Shown here piece after piece: positions 1 through 6,599 of a DNA stretch of 22,623 nucleotides. This DNA comes from JAAFHN01 sp031421855. Lineage in GTDB: Bacteria; Pseudomonadota; Gammaproteobacteria; Burkholderiales; Burkholderiaceae_C. How positions within the stretch are numbered: position 1 is the stretch's first letter; every line of letters begins with the position of its first letter. A model generated the notes under the pieces. That model made no database searches and was not told the origin of the DNA. It saw only the letters and a program-made list of their open reading frames with translations. Location: NCBI GenBank assembly GCA_031421855.1, contig JANOPN010000142.1, positions 1-22,623 of the forward strand. The letters are read 5' to 3'. A program made the translations under genes and the position numbers.

Positions 1-898
1 CGAGCTGTCGCTCGTAGATTGCCGTGGCACTTTCTAAGCTGCCTGTTCGGCAGGGACGGTGTCGGCACTGATTGGGTGTGTTTGCATAGCTTTCTAAGCT
101 GCCTGTTCGGCAGGGACGACAAGGGCTGCGCGTTTGGCGGCCTCGCACTTTTTCTAAGCTGCCTGTTCGGCAGGGCCGGTGTCGGCACTGATTGGGTGTG
201 TTTGCATGGCTTTCTAAGCTGCCTGTTCGGCAGGGACGACGTATTTGCGGTCGTAGAGCTGCTCTTTGATTTTCTAAGCTGCCTGTTCGGCAGGGACGCG
301 CCCGCGATCAGCGCGAGGCCCGCACTCAACTTTCTAAGCTGCCTGTTCGGCAGGGACGGGGGCGCGTGACCCCATTGCGGGCATGCTTGCTTTCTAAGCT
401 GCCTGTTCGGCAGGGACGCTTCTGTCAGCGGCACGATCGCTTTTTTTGAATTTCTAAGCTGCCTGTTCGGCAGGGACGGATCCAAGCCAGGCCACAAGAT
501 CCGCGTGTTTTTTCTAAGCTGCCTGTTCGGCAGGGACGGTGGCATGTGAGCTTTCCCGCGTCTCAATCGTTTTCTAAGCTGCCTGTTCGGCAGGGACGCA
601 GGCTGGCCATGCCGCTATCGAGGCGTTGTGTTTCTAAGCTGCCTGTTCGGCAGGGACGGGTGCGGGCGGGCTCAATCCTCTGCGGGTATTTTTCTAAGCT
701 GCCTGTTCGGCAGGGACGATGTGGCGCTCGGCCTCGGTTGTGTCTGTACCTTTCTAAGCTGCCTGTTCGGCAGGGACGGGAGTGCTTGGGCCGAAGTCTC
801 GGTTGACCCTTTTCTAAGCTGCCTGTTCGGCAGGGACGGAGCCAAGCGCAGGCGAGGCGTTTTGGCTCGCTTTCTAAGCTGCCTGTTCGGCAGGGACG
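1..898 (-). CRISPR. Type I-F CRISPR array, 15 repeats in window, truncated by left edge
   Basis: Fifteen 28-bp repeats start at 31, 91, 151 and so on every 60 bp to 871, separated by 32-bp spacers (14 complete; bases 1-30 are a partial one). On the minus strand the repeat holds the I-F hairpin CTGCC-GAACA-GGCAG followed by the 8-nt handle CTTAGAAA, so crRNA is read leftwards and the leader end is at 898. Repeats are identical except one change at 176 (A to C, repeat 151-178). Spacers 59-90 and 179-210 are identical except at one base (88/208). Several spacers read open on the crRNA strand, as expected of phage coding sequence, but no target can be named. The neighbouring csy1-4 genes confirm subtype I-F. 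Confidence 0.98.
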
Positions 899-1068
899 TA
901 GACGGAAATGAAGCTAAGTCATTGATTTCAAATAATTATCTCCCAAATCGCCTGCTGCAACCCAAATTTTCCGACCGCTTGTAAGTCATTGATCTAATTG
1001 CTTGATGCGGGTACGTGAAAAAAAGGGTCAGCGAACCTCATCTAGACCAATGCGGATGAAACAAGCGC
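899..1068 (-). promoter_or_regulatory. CRISPR leader with three IHF-like motifs
   Basis: This AT-rich stretch lies between the csy4 stop and the leader-end repeat. On the minus strand it holds AATCAATGACTTA (915-927, a perfect match to the IHF consensus WATCAANNNNTTR), GATCAATGACTTA (982-994, one mismatch) and CATCAAGCAATTA (995-1007, one mismatch). The 12-bp word TAAGTCATTGAT occurs twice on the plus strand (915-926 and 982-993). A GATAAT-like -10 box for the array is at 935-940 on the minus strand; no convincing -35 was seen. IHF sites in I-F leaders are known to support spacer integration, so the sites are what an adaptation-competent leader would carry. IHF binding itself is inferred. Confidence 0.75.
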
Positions 1069-1659
1069 TTAAAACCAAGCAACGGTTGCCGTGTTGCTCA
1101 GTCCATAAGCGTTGAATTCCCCGCTTACCGGATTCGATGACACGTCACCGTGCCGCAAAAACAGCTTGAAGCGGTGGCCGCCAGAGCTGGTGCTGTGAAC
1201 ATCTAACCAGGGCAGATCGGTGCAATTTGCGCCCGCGCTGTCTGGAATTTTCAGCAGAGCGTCCTCGGCGCTCTCGTTGTGTCTGCGCATGCGTCGCCTT
1301 CGCATGCGCTCAGCGCTGCTTTGCACTTGCACGCGGCGAATGCTGCGGTGTTGTGCGGTGGCAGGCACGGGCAACACCGGGGTGAGCCGCGTGTGGTCGC
1401 GCATGCCGCTGATCCAGTTGAGTGCCATCAGTTGGCTCAAAGCCACTTGCGGGCCGAGCAGCCTCAACGCGCACCCCAGCGGCGCACGGCCTTCTGTGTA
1501 TTGTGGAAAGCTGACCGCAATCTCACCCTGGGCGGGCGAGGCCACCAAGGCGCGGTGTAGCTTGGCAAATAGTGCGGCCAAGAGCACATTGGGCCCAAAC
1601 TCGGGGTCTGGCCTGAGCACGATGTCAAGGTAGTGAGTCATGGCGTCGGCCCCGCTCAC
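1069..1659 (-). CDS. csy4: CRISPR endoribonuclease Cas6f/Csy4
   Basis: Processes pre-crRNA by cutting at the base of the repeat hairpin, then stays bound to it as part of the Csy surveillance complex. It is 196 aa against 187 for Pseudomonas aeruginosa Csy4. Catalytic positions are conserved: His35 in FAKLHRAL (His29 of the Pseudomonas enzyme), the serine in STSSGGHRF, and the tyrosine in AYGLS near the C-terminus. The arginine-rich helix RMRRRRMRRH that grips the hairpin is present. The start used here overlaps the csy3 stop as ATGA; the second Met (residue 7, at 1641) aligns better with the Pseudomonas N-terminus and could be the true start. It is the last gene of the csy1-csy2-csy3-csy4 operon, next to the leader. 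It looks intact. Confidence 0.97.
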   Translation of the reverse strand: MSGADAMTHYLDIVLRPDPEFGPNVLLAALFAKLHRALVASPAQGEIAVSFPQYTEGRAPLGCALRLLGPQVALSQLMALNWISGMRDHTRLTPVLPVPATAQHRSIRRVQVQSSAERMRRRRMRRHNESAEDALLKIPDSAGANCTDLPWLDVHSTSSGGHRFKLFLRHGDVSSNPVSGEFNAYGLSNTATVAWF

Positions 1660-2699
1660 TCAGACTCGCTGTCGCCAAACACACCGCCACGCACCAAGAT
1701 GGCCATCACAAAGTGCTGGTTTTCCAAGCTGGGGATCTTGTCGCGCAATACCCATTCGTCGAGCAGCGAATAGAAGTCGATTTTTTCTTTGGGTTGGCGA
1801 TAGGCTTTGCCCTGGGTGGTGACCGCACCGTAGGGCTCTGCGGCGATGGGGCCCAACTCTTCGGCTTCTGGGTACCAGTCGTCGATGGTTCGCAGCGCGT
1901 TGCCAATTTTTTGAGAGTGCATGCCCACAACGCCATTGACCTCATACAAAACGCGACTGACCGCGTTTTTGGCTTTTTCGAGCACCAACTCCTGCGAGGG
2001 AAACACCTCTTGCCCAGATCCCATGCGCGCGAAAACTTGCACATCGAGCAGCGTGAACGCTTTGCCTGAAAGGCCGTCGGCAATCAATTGGCCGAGGGCT
2101 TGGAGCTCAGCACCGGGGTTGTTGAAGTGGCGGGTGTCATGGGCCAAGGCGTCAAATGTCCCGATGACTTTGCTTTCGCCCTTAGCGACATGGTTGACGA
2201 CGACCGTGACTTGCTCAGCACCCACGCGGTTGCGCCACAAAAAACGACCGTTGGCCAAATTGGCGGCGTAGCGTTTGGCCAGCTCGCCAAAGCCGTTGGC
2301 TGCAACGTAACTTGCAACCGTGGTGGCCAGTTTTGCTTGGTACGCCGCGCTGCTGCAAGCCGAAGGCAACCCCACGCGACCCAACACCTTCAGGGTGAAG
2401 CGCATGGCAAGCGTGTCGCAATTCGCTGGTAGCGATGCCACATGCACGGTTTGCAGGTTGGGACTCTCAATCTTCGCATCGAGCTTGGTGGGGTCGAGGT
2501 CTTTGGCCTTGAGTCGGTTAGAAATCGTTCCTCGCACCGCCTTTTTGGTCAGATTGATCGGTGCCCAGTGTTTGAGGTTAGCTTGGTTAGCCCAAGCGCC
2601 TGCGTACATGAGCCCGTCCGAGACATCGAGCTTGCGCTCAAAGGCGAGCACGGGTGCGGTCTTGATGTTTGCGACATCTGATGATTTTTTGGTGGCCAT
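1656..2699 (-). CDS. csy3: Type I-F Cascade backbone protein Cas7f/Csy3
   Basis: Forms the repeated backbone along the crRNA spacer; each subunit holds six nucleotides and flips out the sixth. It is 347 aa, close to the 342 aa of P. aeruginosa Csy3. Recognisable family stretches include LAFERKLDVSDGLMYAGAWA near the N-terminus, VRGTISNRLKAKD, NGRFLWRNRVGAEQV, GQEVFPSQEL, HSQKIGNALRTIDDWYP and the C-terminal KAYRQPKEKIDFYSLLDEWVL. The start at 2699 (MATKKSS) is chosen because the open frame further upstream reads unrelated sequence from the csy2 region. The gene starts 20 bp after the csy2 stop and its stop overlaps the csy4 start. Confidence 0.97.
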   Translation of the reverse strand: MATKKSSDVANIKTAPVLAFERKLDVSDGLMYAGAWANQANLKHWAPINLTKKAVRGTISNRLKAKDLDPTKLDAKIESPNLQTVHVASLPANCDTLAMRFTLKVLGRVGLPSACSSAAYQAKLATTVASYVAANGFGELAKRYAANLANGRFLWRNRVGAEQVTVVVNHVAKGESKVIGTFDALAHDTRHFNNPGAELQALGQLIADGLSGKAFTLLDVQVFARMGSGQEVFPSQELVLEKAKNAVSRVLYEVNGVVGMHSQKIGNALRTIDDWYPEAEELGPIAAEPYGAVTTQGKAYRQPKEKIDFYSLLDEWVLRDKIPSLENQHFVMAILVRGGVFGDSESE

Positions 2700-2719
2700 G
2701 ATTTGCTTTCTATTGAGGT

Positions 2720-3778
2720 TCAAACAGGATCGCGTGCGTTTGAGCGCGCGGCTGTGGGTGTTGAGAAACGGTTGGTGTTGACGCAGCGGTAGACACCACT
2801 GGCATCGGGCGGCAGGGCTTGCCACATGAAATCTGCCGGGTTGCCCAGACGATGCGGGCTAACCCATTGACCAATGGAGTAGACGCTTTCGACAAACTGA
2901 AAGGGCAGCCGAGGATCACGTGCATTGGCCACGCTGCCTGCAGCTTGCAGCGGGGCAATGCTGGCGTAACCCACGGGTATGGGCACAGTCCAGCCGGTTC
3001 TCGTGTCTGCACGCCATTCAATTGTTTTAGCTGGTTGGGCCGCAGTCGCTGCCGTGCCCACGCCGACATCCGCACTTGCCTTAGAGAGCTCATCGACAGG
3101 ATTGGCACGGTGAATGAGTGCAATGCGGTCGAGCCAAACACTGAGCGCGTCACCGGGCTGCTCGTTCGCGTCCAATGGTGCACGCAACAAGTCGTCACGG
3201 CTCACCAAGGCAAAGCCCGGCGACAAATCTGCTCGAATTCGCCGCCAGATTTTTTCATCGTCGCTGTCACTGAGCATCAGGCGAGGTTTTTCGCGCGGTC
3301 GATCGTTTTGCAAGCGCGGCAGCACCGAGCCACCAGCGATGCGCATGGTGGCGAGTTCGTCCATCATTTGCTGCAACAGTTTTTGGCGAAGCGCGTCCTC
3401 AAAAAATACGTCTGTGTCAACCTCGGTCTCAAACAGCAACGACACCTGCATGTGCGCCCGCCCCTCTTCCACAATCGCCGCCGAGCTGCCATCCTTTTGC
3501 ACCGGGTTGCGAGTGAGGCTGAAGCGCACACCGCCGTAGTCGTCTTGGTTGATCTGGGGCTCAAACGAGTGGCACACCACGCCAAAGCGCTTGAGCACGA
3601 TGCCGCGCTTGGCCCCACCCAAGCGCCTCTCCAGCGCCGTGCACAAGCCCGCAAACGCGGTGATGGCCGGAAAACCCCAGGTGAGCGGGCTGCTGATGCA
3701 GTTGGCGTTTTGCACCGAAATGCGCGGCAGCACGATCAGCGCTTGGCTGAAATCGGTCAATGGACTAGGCGAGTTCAT
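2720..3778 (-). CDS. csy2: Type I-F Cascade subunit Cas5f/Csy2
   Basis: Caps the 5' handle of the crRNA and, together with Csy1, forms the tail of the complex that contacts the PAM. It is 352 aa against about 327 in P. aeruginosa. Family signatures: LIVLPRISVQNANCISSPLTWGF at the N-terminus, FSLTRNPVQKDGSSAAIVEEGRAH, MRIAGGSVLP, LSPGFALVSRDDLL, GWTVPIPVGY, FQFVESVYSIGQWVSPHR. The start at 3778 (MNSPSPLTDF) places the N-terminus as in known Csy2; the longer open frame runs backwards through csy1 and is not coding. It overlaps the end of csy1 by 14 bp, which suggests translational coupling. Csy2 is separate from Csy1, unlike the fused Cas8-Cas5 of transposon-associated I-F3 systems. Confidence 0.96.
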   Translation of the reverse strand: MNSPSPLTDFSQALIVLPRISVQNANCISSPLTWGFPAITAFAGLCTALERRLGGAKRGIVLKRFGVVCHSFEPQINQDDYGGVRFSLTRNPVQKDGSSAAIVEEGRAHMQVSLLFETEVDTDVFFEDALRQKLLQQMMDELATMRIAGGSVLPRLQNDRPREKPRLMLSDSDDEKIWRRIRADLSPGFALVSRDDLLRAPLDANEQPGDALSVWLDRIALIHRANPVDELSKASADVGVGTAATAAQPAKTIEWRADTRTGWTVPIPVGYASIAPLQAAGSVANARDPRLPFQFVESVYSIGQWVSPHRLGNPADFMWQALPPDASGVYRCVNTNRFSTPTAARSNARDPV

Positions 3779-5102
3779 GGTCAAACTCCTCAATTGCTTG
3801 CAGCTCGGTCTCGATCTCGCTGCGCAGGGCTCTGCGCCACTCGCGCGACTCGTCGTCGCCCACGGGTAGGCCATACCGCTCCAATTGATCGTTGAGCCAC
3901 AAGCTGAAAGCGAGCAAGATTTGCTGCGCAACGCCGCCGGGAAATTTTTCGCTACGGGATTCAGCGAGCTGCTTTTGGCCATCCACATCAAGCCACCACT
4001 TTTGCGCGCTCGGCAGCTCGCAAGTTGGCGAGGTGCTCCAACCACTCGGCAGATCGCGGTACTCAGCGGTCAGGGTCACAAACGAATCCACGAGCTCGGC
4101 CACCAAGCCACGGATGCGCTGGCGATGTTCAAGATTGGCCCTGAGCTCGCCTTTGAGCGCCGCACGCAAACGCAGCAACGTCAGGCGCACCTCTCGCTTG
4201 CGCTGAAAACTGCTCATGAAGGCGTTGGCACCGTTCGGCGGCTGCAAGCCTTGGTCTCGCCAGTCGGGCGGCAGCGATGCAAAAAGCACACTGCGCCCGC
4301 CGCGTTCGCTGTTGAGCTGCGACACGTTCTGGGGCTTGGTACCACCCAGTTTCTTCACAGCGAGCTTTGGAAAGTCGCGCACTGGCCGGTCATGGTGCAG
4401 GTTTGCCTTTCGCGCAATTCGTGCGAGCTTGGCTTCATCGCCAAACTTCTCCTCTTGGATGTGCAAGTGGATGTGGTGAACCAAACTGGTCGGGTACAGC
4501 GGCGAGAGCTGGTGAAACGCAAGATCGTCACAAACATCTGCACCTACCGGCCACATGACTTGCTTGGCCAAGGCGTGCGACGCAATGCCCGGTGGCGGCT
4601 CAGCCAGTGAGGCAAAACCTTGCATCCAAGATTGCGCCTCCGCATGGCTGTCGCTCAGTGCGTTGGCCAAATCAGGGCTTTGGGCTACAGCGAGTGAAAG
4701 CAAGCTTTGGCCATTGATGCTGCGTTGGAGCAGCTTGTACACATCGAGCGCGGCGGCATTTCCCACGACATCGCTGTCGAATTGTTCGCCCAGGCTGTGG
4801 GTGCCGATCACATCTCGCGTCGGCAAGCTCGCGGGTGGGGAAAAAATGCTGGTCCCCCGCGCATCGGGGTGTACACCTTTTAGGCTGTGCGTCACGGCTT
4901 TGAGCTGTGTTGCGCGCCGCGCAGCATCTGCGAGCCACGCGGGTGGCAAATGCTTGGCAAGCAACTCAGCGCGCTCTTGTTCGTACTTGGGGTCATCGGA
5001 TTTGAGTTTGTCCAACTTCAAATCGAGGCGCTCTCGAATGAAGGTGTGTATCAAGTCTCGCACCGCCGCTGACCGGATGGGGTCGGGTGGATTGGGGTTC
5101 AC
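3765..5102 (-). CDS. csy1: Type I-F Cascade large subunit Cas8f/Csy1
   Basis: Large subunit of the Csy complex: recognises the PAM and, through its C-terminal helical bundle, recruits Cas2/3 in canonical systems. It is 445 aa (P. aeruginosa Csy1 is 434). Family hallmarks are the N-terminal helical region with IHTFIRERLDLKLDKL, the central GGTKPQNVSQLNSERGG segment, FASLPPDWR, and the C-terminal WLDVDGQKQLAESRSEKF followed by FSLWLNDQLERYG and a charged helical tail. The start is GTG at 5102, preceded by AAAAGGA about 4 nt away on the minus strand, with an in-frame TAA just upstream. It is the first gene of the operon. Unusually, cas2-3 and cas1 are not upstream; instead there is a 538-bp gap holding a degenerate mini-array and, beyond it, xerC. 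Confidence 0.96.
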   Translation of the reverse strand: MNPNPPDPIRSAAVRDLIHTFIRERLDLKLDKLKSDDPKYEQERAELLAKHLPPAWLADAARRATQLKAVTHSLKGVHPDARGTSIFSPPASLPTRDVIGTHSLGEQFDSDVVGNAAALDVYKLLQRSINGQSLLSLAVAQSPDLANALSDSHAEAQSWMQGFASLAEPPPGIASHALAKQVMWPVGADVCDDLAFHQLSPLYPTSLVHHIHLHIQEEKFGDEAKLARIARKANLHHDRPVRDFPKLAVKKLGGTKPQNVSQLNSERGGRSVLFASLPPDWRDQGLQPPNGANAFMSSFQRKREVRLTLLRLRAALKGELRANLEHRQRIRGLVAELVDSFVTLTAEYRDLPSGWSTSPTCELPSAQKWWLDVDGQKQLAESRSEKFPGGVAQQILLAFSLWLNDQLERYGLPVGDDESREWRRALRSEIETELQAIEEFDHELA

Positions 5103-5178
5103 GGGGTCCTTTTAAGTGGGTTCTTAGACACGCTGGGCAGCTTCCTCAGCGAAGCTTGAATATAGCAGAACTTTATGA

Positions 5179-5195
5179 CCAGAGTACTCTCTGTG
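5179..5195 (+). promoter_or_regulatory. Predicted self-target (PAM plus protospacer) of the mini-array guide in the csy1 promoter region
   Basis: The bases CC (5179-5180, the type I-F PAM) are followed by AGAGTACTCTCTGTG. The 18-nt pseudo-spacer at 5255-5272 starts AGAGTTCTCTCGGTG: positions 1-5, 7-11 and 13-15 match, and 6 and 12 do not. Those are the positions flipped out and unpaired in type I Cascade R-loops, so every base that would pair through position 15 does pair. The site lies 79-95 bp upstream of the csy1 GTG. A TATATT box on the minus strand at 5159-5164 would put it over the -35 region of the csy operon; that promoter assignment is tentative. The first ten bases form a perfect palindrome. 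Confidence 0.8.
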
Positions 5196-5226
5196 ATTTT
5201 TTTAAAAATAGCCAGTGATACACTGA

Positions 5227-5360
5227 TTCACTGCCGCAACGAGCAGCTTAGAAAAGAGTTCTCTCGGTGGACTCTCCCTGCCGAACAGGCAGCGTAGAAA
5301 ATGCCCGTCCTCGTTGCGCACCTTGTCAGCCACGTCCTTGCCGCACGGGCGGCTTCGACA
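5227..5360 (+). CRISPR. Degenerate mini-CRISPR (CreR-like guide RNA gene), inverted relative to the main array
   Basis: Three repeat-like 28-mers lie in crRNA orientation on the plus strand. The first, 5227-5254, has a distorted hairpin but an intact CTTAGAAA handle. The second, 5273-5300, differs from the array repeat at three bases and has a perfect CTGCC/GGCAG stem. The third, 5333-5360, matches 22 of 28. The first interval is only 18 nt (5255-5272); the second is 32 nt (5301-5332), which gives the exact 60-bp period of the main array. Cas6f cleavage in repeats 1 and 2 would release a short crRNA with its normal 5' handle, an 18-nt guide and a normal 3' hairpin. Degenerate mini-arrays next to cas operons are known as CreR/CreA RNAs that guide Cascade to repress promoters. 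Function is inferred; expression is not shown. A TGnTACACT extended -10 at 5216-5224 is a possible promoter. Confidence 0.8.
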
Positions 5361-5554
5361 ATCAGTGCGGCGGCAAGGGCCTGGTCGCTGCGTGCCGTGC
5401 TGAGCAGTCAGTTCAAATACAGACTGCGGAGACCTGAGGTCGAAAAGCGGCGTCAGTCGAAACAAGTGTGCCCATGCAGCGCGGGTGCGCTTGCGTTTGC
5501 GAGGGTTTCGAGGGCGCGCCTCGTGCTTGTGTCGACGCTGGTTTAGACTCTCAA
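5361..5554. other. Non-coding gap between mini-array and dispersed repeat
   Basis: No convincing gene lies in this stretch on either strand. The open frames crossing it run through the CRISPR-like repeats and have no recognisable domain. Bases 5391-5417 end in a weakly repeat-like string but fall below what I would call a fourth repeat. It may be the scar left where cas1 and cas2-3 were lost, but no remnant of either protein is readable. Confidence 0.4.
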
Positions 5555-5620
5555 TAGCATCAATATTCATAGCAACAAACCCAATGAATCCGGTGACCAG
5601 AGGCTGAAAACTTCCAAAAA
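5555..5620 (+). repeat. Dispersed ~60-bp repeat, copy A (intergenic)
   Basis: Member of a seven-copy family in this window. The core here is AATGAATCCGGTGACCAG, preceded by ATAGCAACAAACCC and followed by an A-rich tail. It sits downstream of xerC. Confidence 0.75.
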
Positions 5621-5640
5621 ACGTCTGGCGGAGTCAAAAA

Positions 5641-6588
5641 TCAAGGCTTGAGCTTCGCCCTCGGATGCGCTTTGTCGTAGACCGCTGCGAGGTGCTGAAA
5701 ATCGAGCCTGGTGTAGACCTGTGTGGTGCTGATGTTGGCGTGACCGAGGAGTTCTTGGACGGCTTGCAGGTCGCCGCTGGACTGGAGGATGTGGCTGGCG
5801 AAGCTGTGTCGCAGCATGTGGGGGTGAACGGGTGTCGCCAAACCGGCGGCGAGTGATCTCGATCGCAGTCGCACCCGAATGCTTTGTACGCTGAGTCGCT
5901 CGCCAGCGGCGTTGATGAGCAGGGCAGGGCCTGCGGTTGCGCCGCGATTCAACCCATTGGGCCGAACGCTTTCCCATTGCGCCAAGGCTGCTAGCGCATG
6001 TCGACCGACGGGAGTCGAGCGCTGCTTTTTGCCCTTGCCGGTGACGGTTGCCATGGCCGCGTCGACGTCGATCCAGGCTGTGCTGTGGGGTGTGGGCGGG
6101 TGGTCAAGCGCGGCCAGCTCGGCAATTCGAAGCCCGCTGCCGTACAAAAGCTCCACCACCAGGGCGTCGCGAGCATCAAGCCAAGCCGTTGCCGGGTCCG
6201 CCGTGGTGGTTTTGTGGTTTGCCAAGCGCACTGCATCGTCAACGCCCAAGGCTTTGGGCAGGGGTTTGGGCGCTTTGGGCGCTCGCACGCCGTCAAGGGG
6301 CTGGATTGAGACGAGTCCTTGCGACCCGGCCCACTTGTAAAACCCGCGCCAGCCCGACATGATGAGGGCGATGCCGCGCGCGCTGCGACCCCCGGAGTGC
6401 ATCTGCATGACCCAAGCGCGCACGTGCACCGACGTGACGGCCAACACATCGGCGCGGCTTTTTTGCGCGTGATCGCAGAGTTTGATCAGGTCTTGCAAAT
6501 ACAGCTCGCAGGTGCGCGCGCTCAACATCCTTTCGACGCGAACATGCTGCAAGTACGCCTCAATGGATTGCGGCAAGTTCCCCACCAA
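5641..6588 (-). CDS. xerC: Tyrosine recombinase XerC
   Basis: Site-specific recombinase that, with XerD, resolves chromosome dimers at dif during cell division. It is 315 aa. The N-terminal SAM-like core-binding domain spans roughly residues 5-90; the catalytic domain carries the full tyrosine recombinase set: Arg154 in GSGLRIAEL, a lysine near 187, His257 and Arg260 in HPHMLRHSFASH, His283 in LLGHANI and the nucleophile Tyr292. The start is TTG at 6588 or the adjacent GTG at 6585. It lies 11 bp after the DUF484 stop, and the order dapF-DUF484-xerC is the same as dapF-yigA-xerC in enterobacteria, which supports XerC over XerD or a phage integrase. The CRISPR locus begins downstream of it. Confidence 0.93.
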   Translation of the reverse strand: MVGNLPQSIEAYLQHVRVERMLSARTCELYLQDLIKLCDHAQKSRADVLAVTSVHVRAWVMQMHSGGRSARGIALIMSGWRGFYKWAGSQGLVSIQPLDGVRAPKAPKPLPKALGVDDAVRLANHKTTTADPATAWLDARDALVVELLYGSGLRIAELAALDHPPTPHSTAWIDVDAAMATVTGKGKKQRSTPVGRHALAALAQWESVRPNGLNRGATAGPALLINAAGERLSVQSIRVRLRSRSLAAGLATPVHPHMLRHSFASHILQSSGDLQAVQELLGHANISTTQVYTRLDFQHLAAVYDKAHPRAKLKP

Positions 6589-6599
6589 GTGGCGTTTTC

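Noticed and set aside
1..898. Main-array spacers targeting other parts of this window
   Set aside because: By eye I found no spacer of the main array with a matching seed and CC PAM within the window; an exhaustive search was not possible.
19..984. Open frames within the CRISPR array encoding repeated FLSCLFGRD or FSKLPVRQGR peptides
   Set aside because: They are translations of the 60-bp repeat-spacer period (60 is divisible by 3), not genes.
2700..2825. Longer N-terminus for Csy3, and likewise for Csy2 (3779-4045) and Ohr (17055-17258)
   Set aside because: These extensions are out-of-frame readings of the preceding gene or of tRNA-Ser; the internal starts give family-typical N-termini.
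5391..5417. A possible fourth degenerate repeat in the mini-array
   Set aside because: It only shares a short TGCCG and terminal CAAA with the repeat and is off the 60-bp register by a few bases.
5202..5570. A 122-codon minus-strand open frame between csy1 and xerC
   Set aside because: It runs antisense through the degenerate CRISPR repeats, has no recognisable domain, and does not resemble Cas1 or Cas2-3.
1..5640. CRISPR-associated transposon (type I-F3)
   Set aside because: Csy1 and Csy2 are separate full-length genes and there is no tniQ, tnsA, tnsB, tnsC or transposon end in view.
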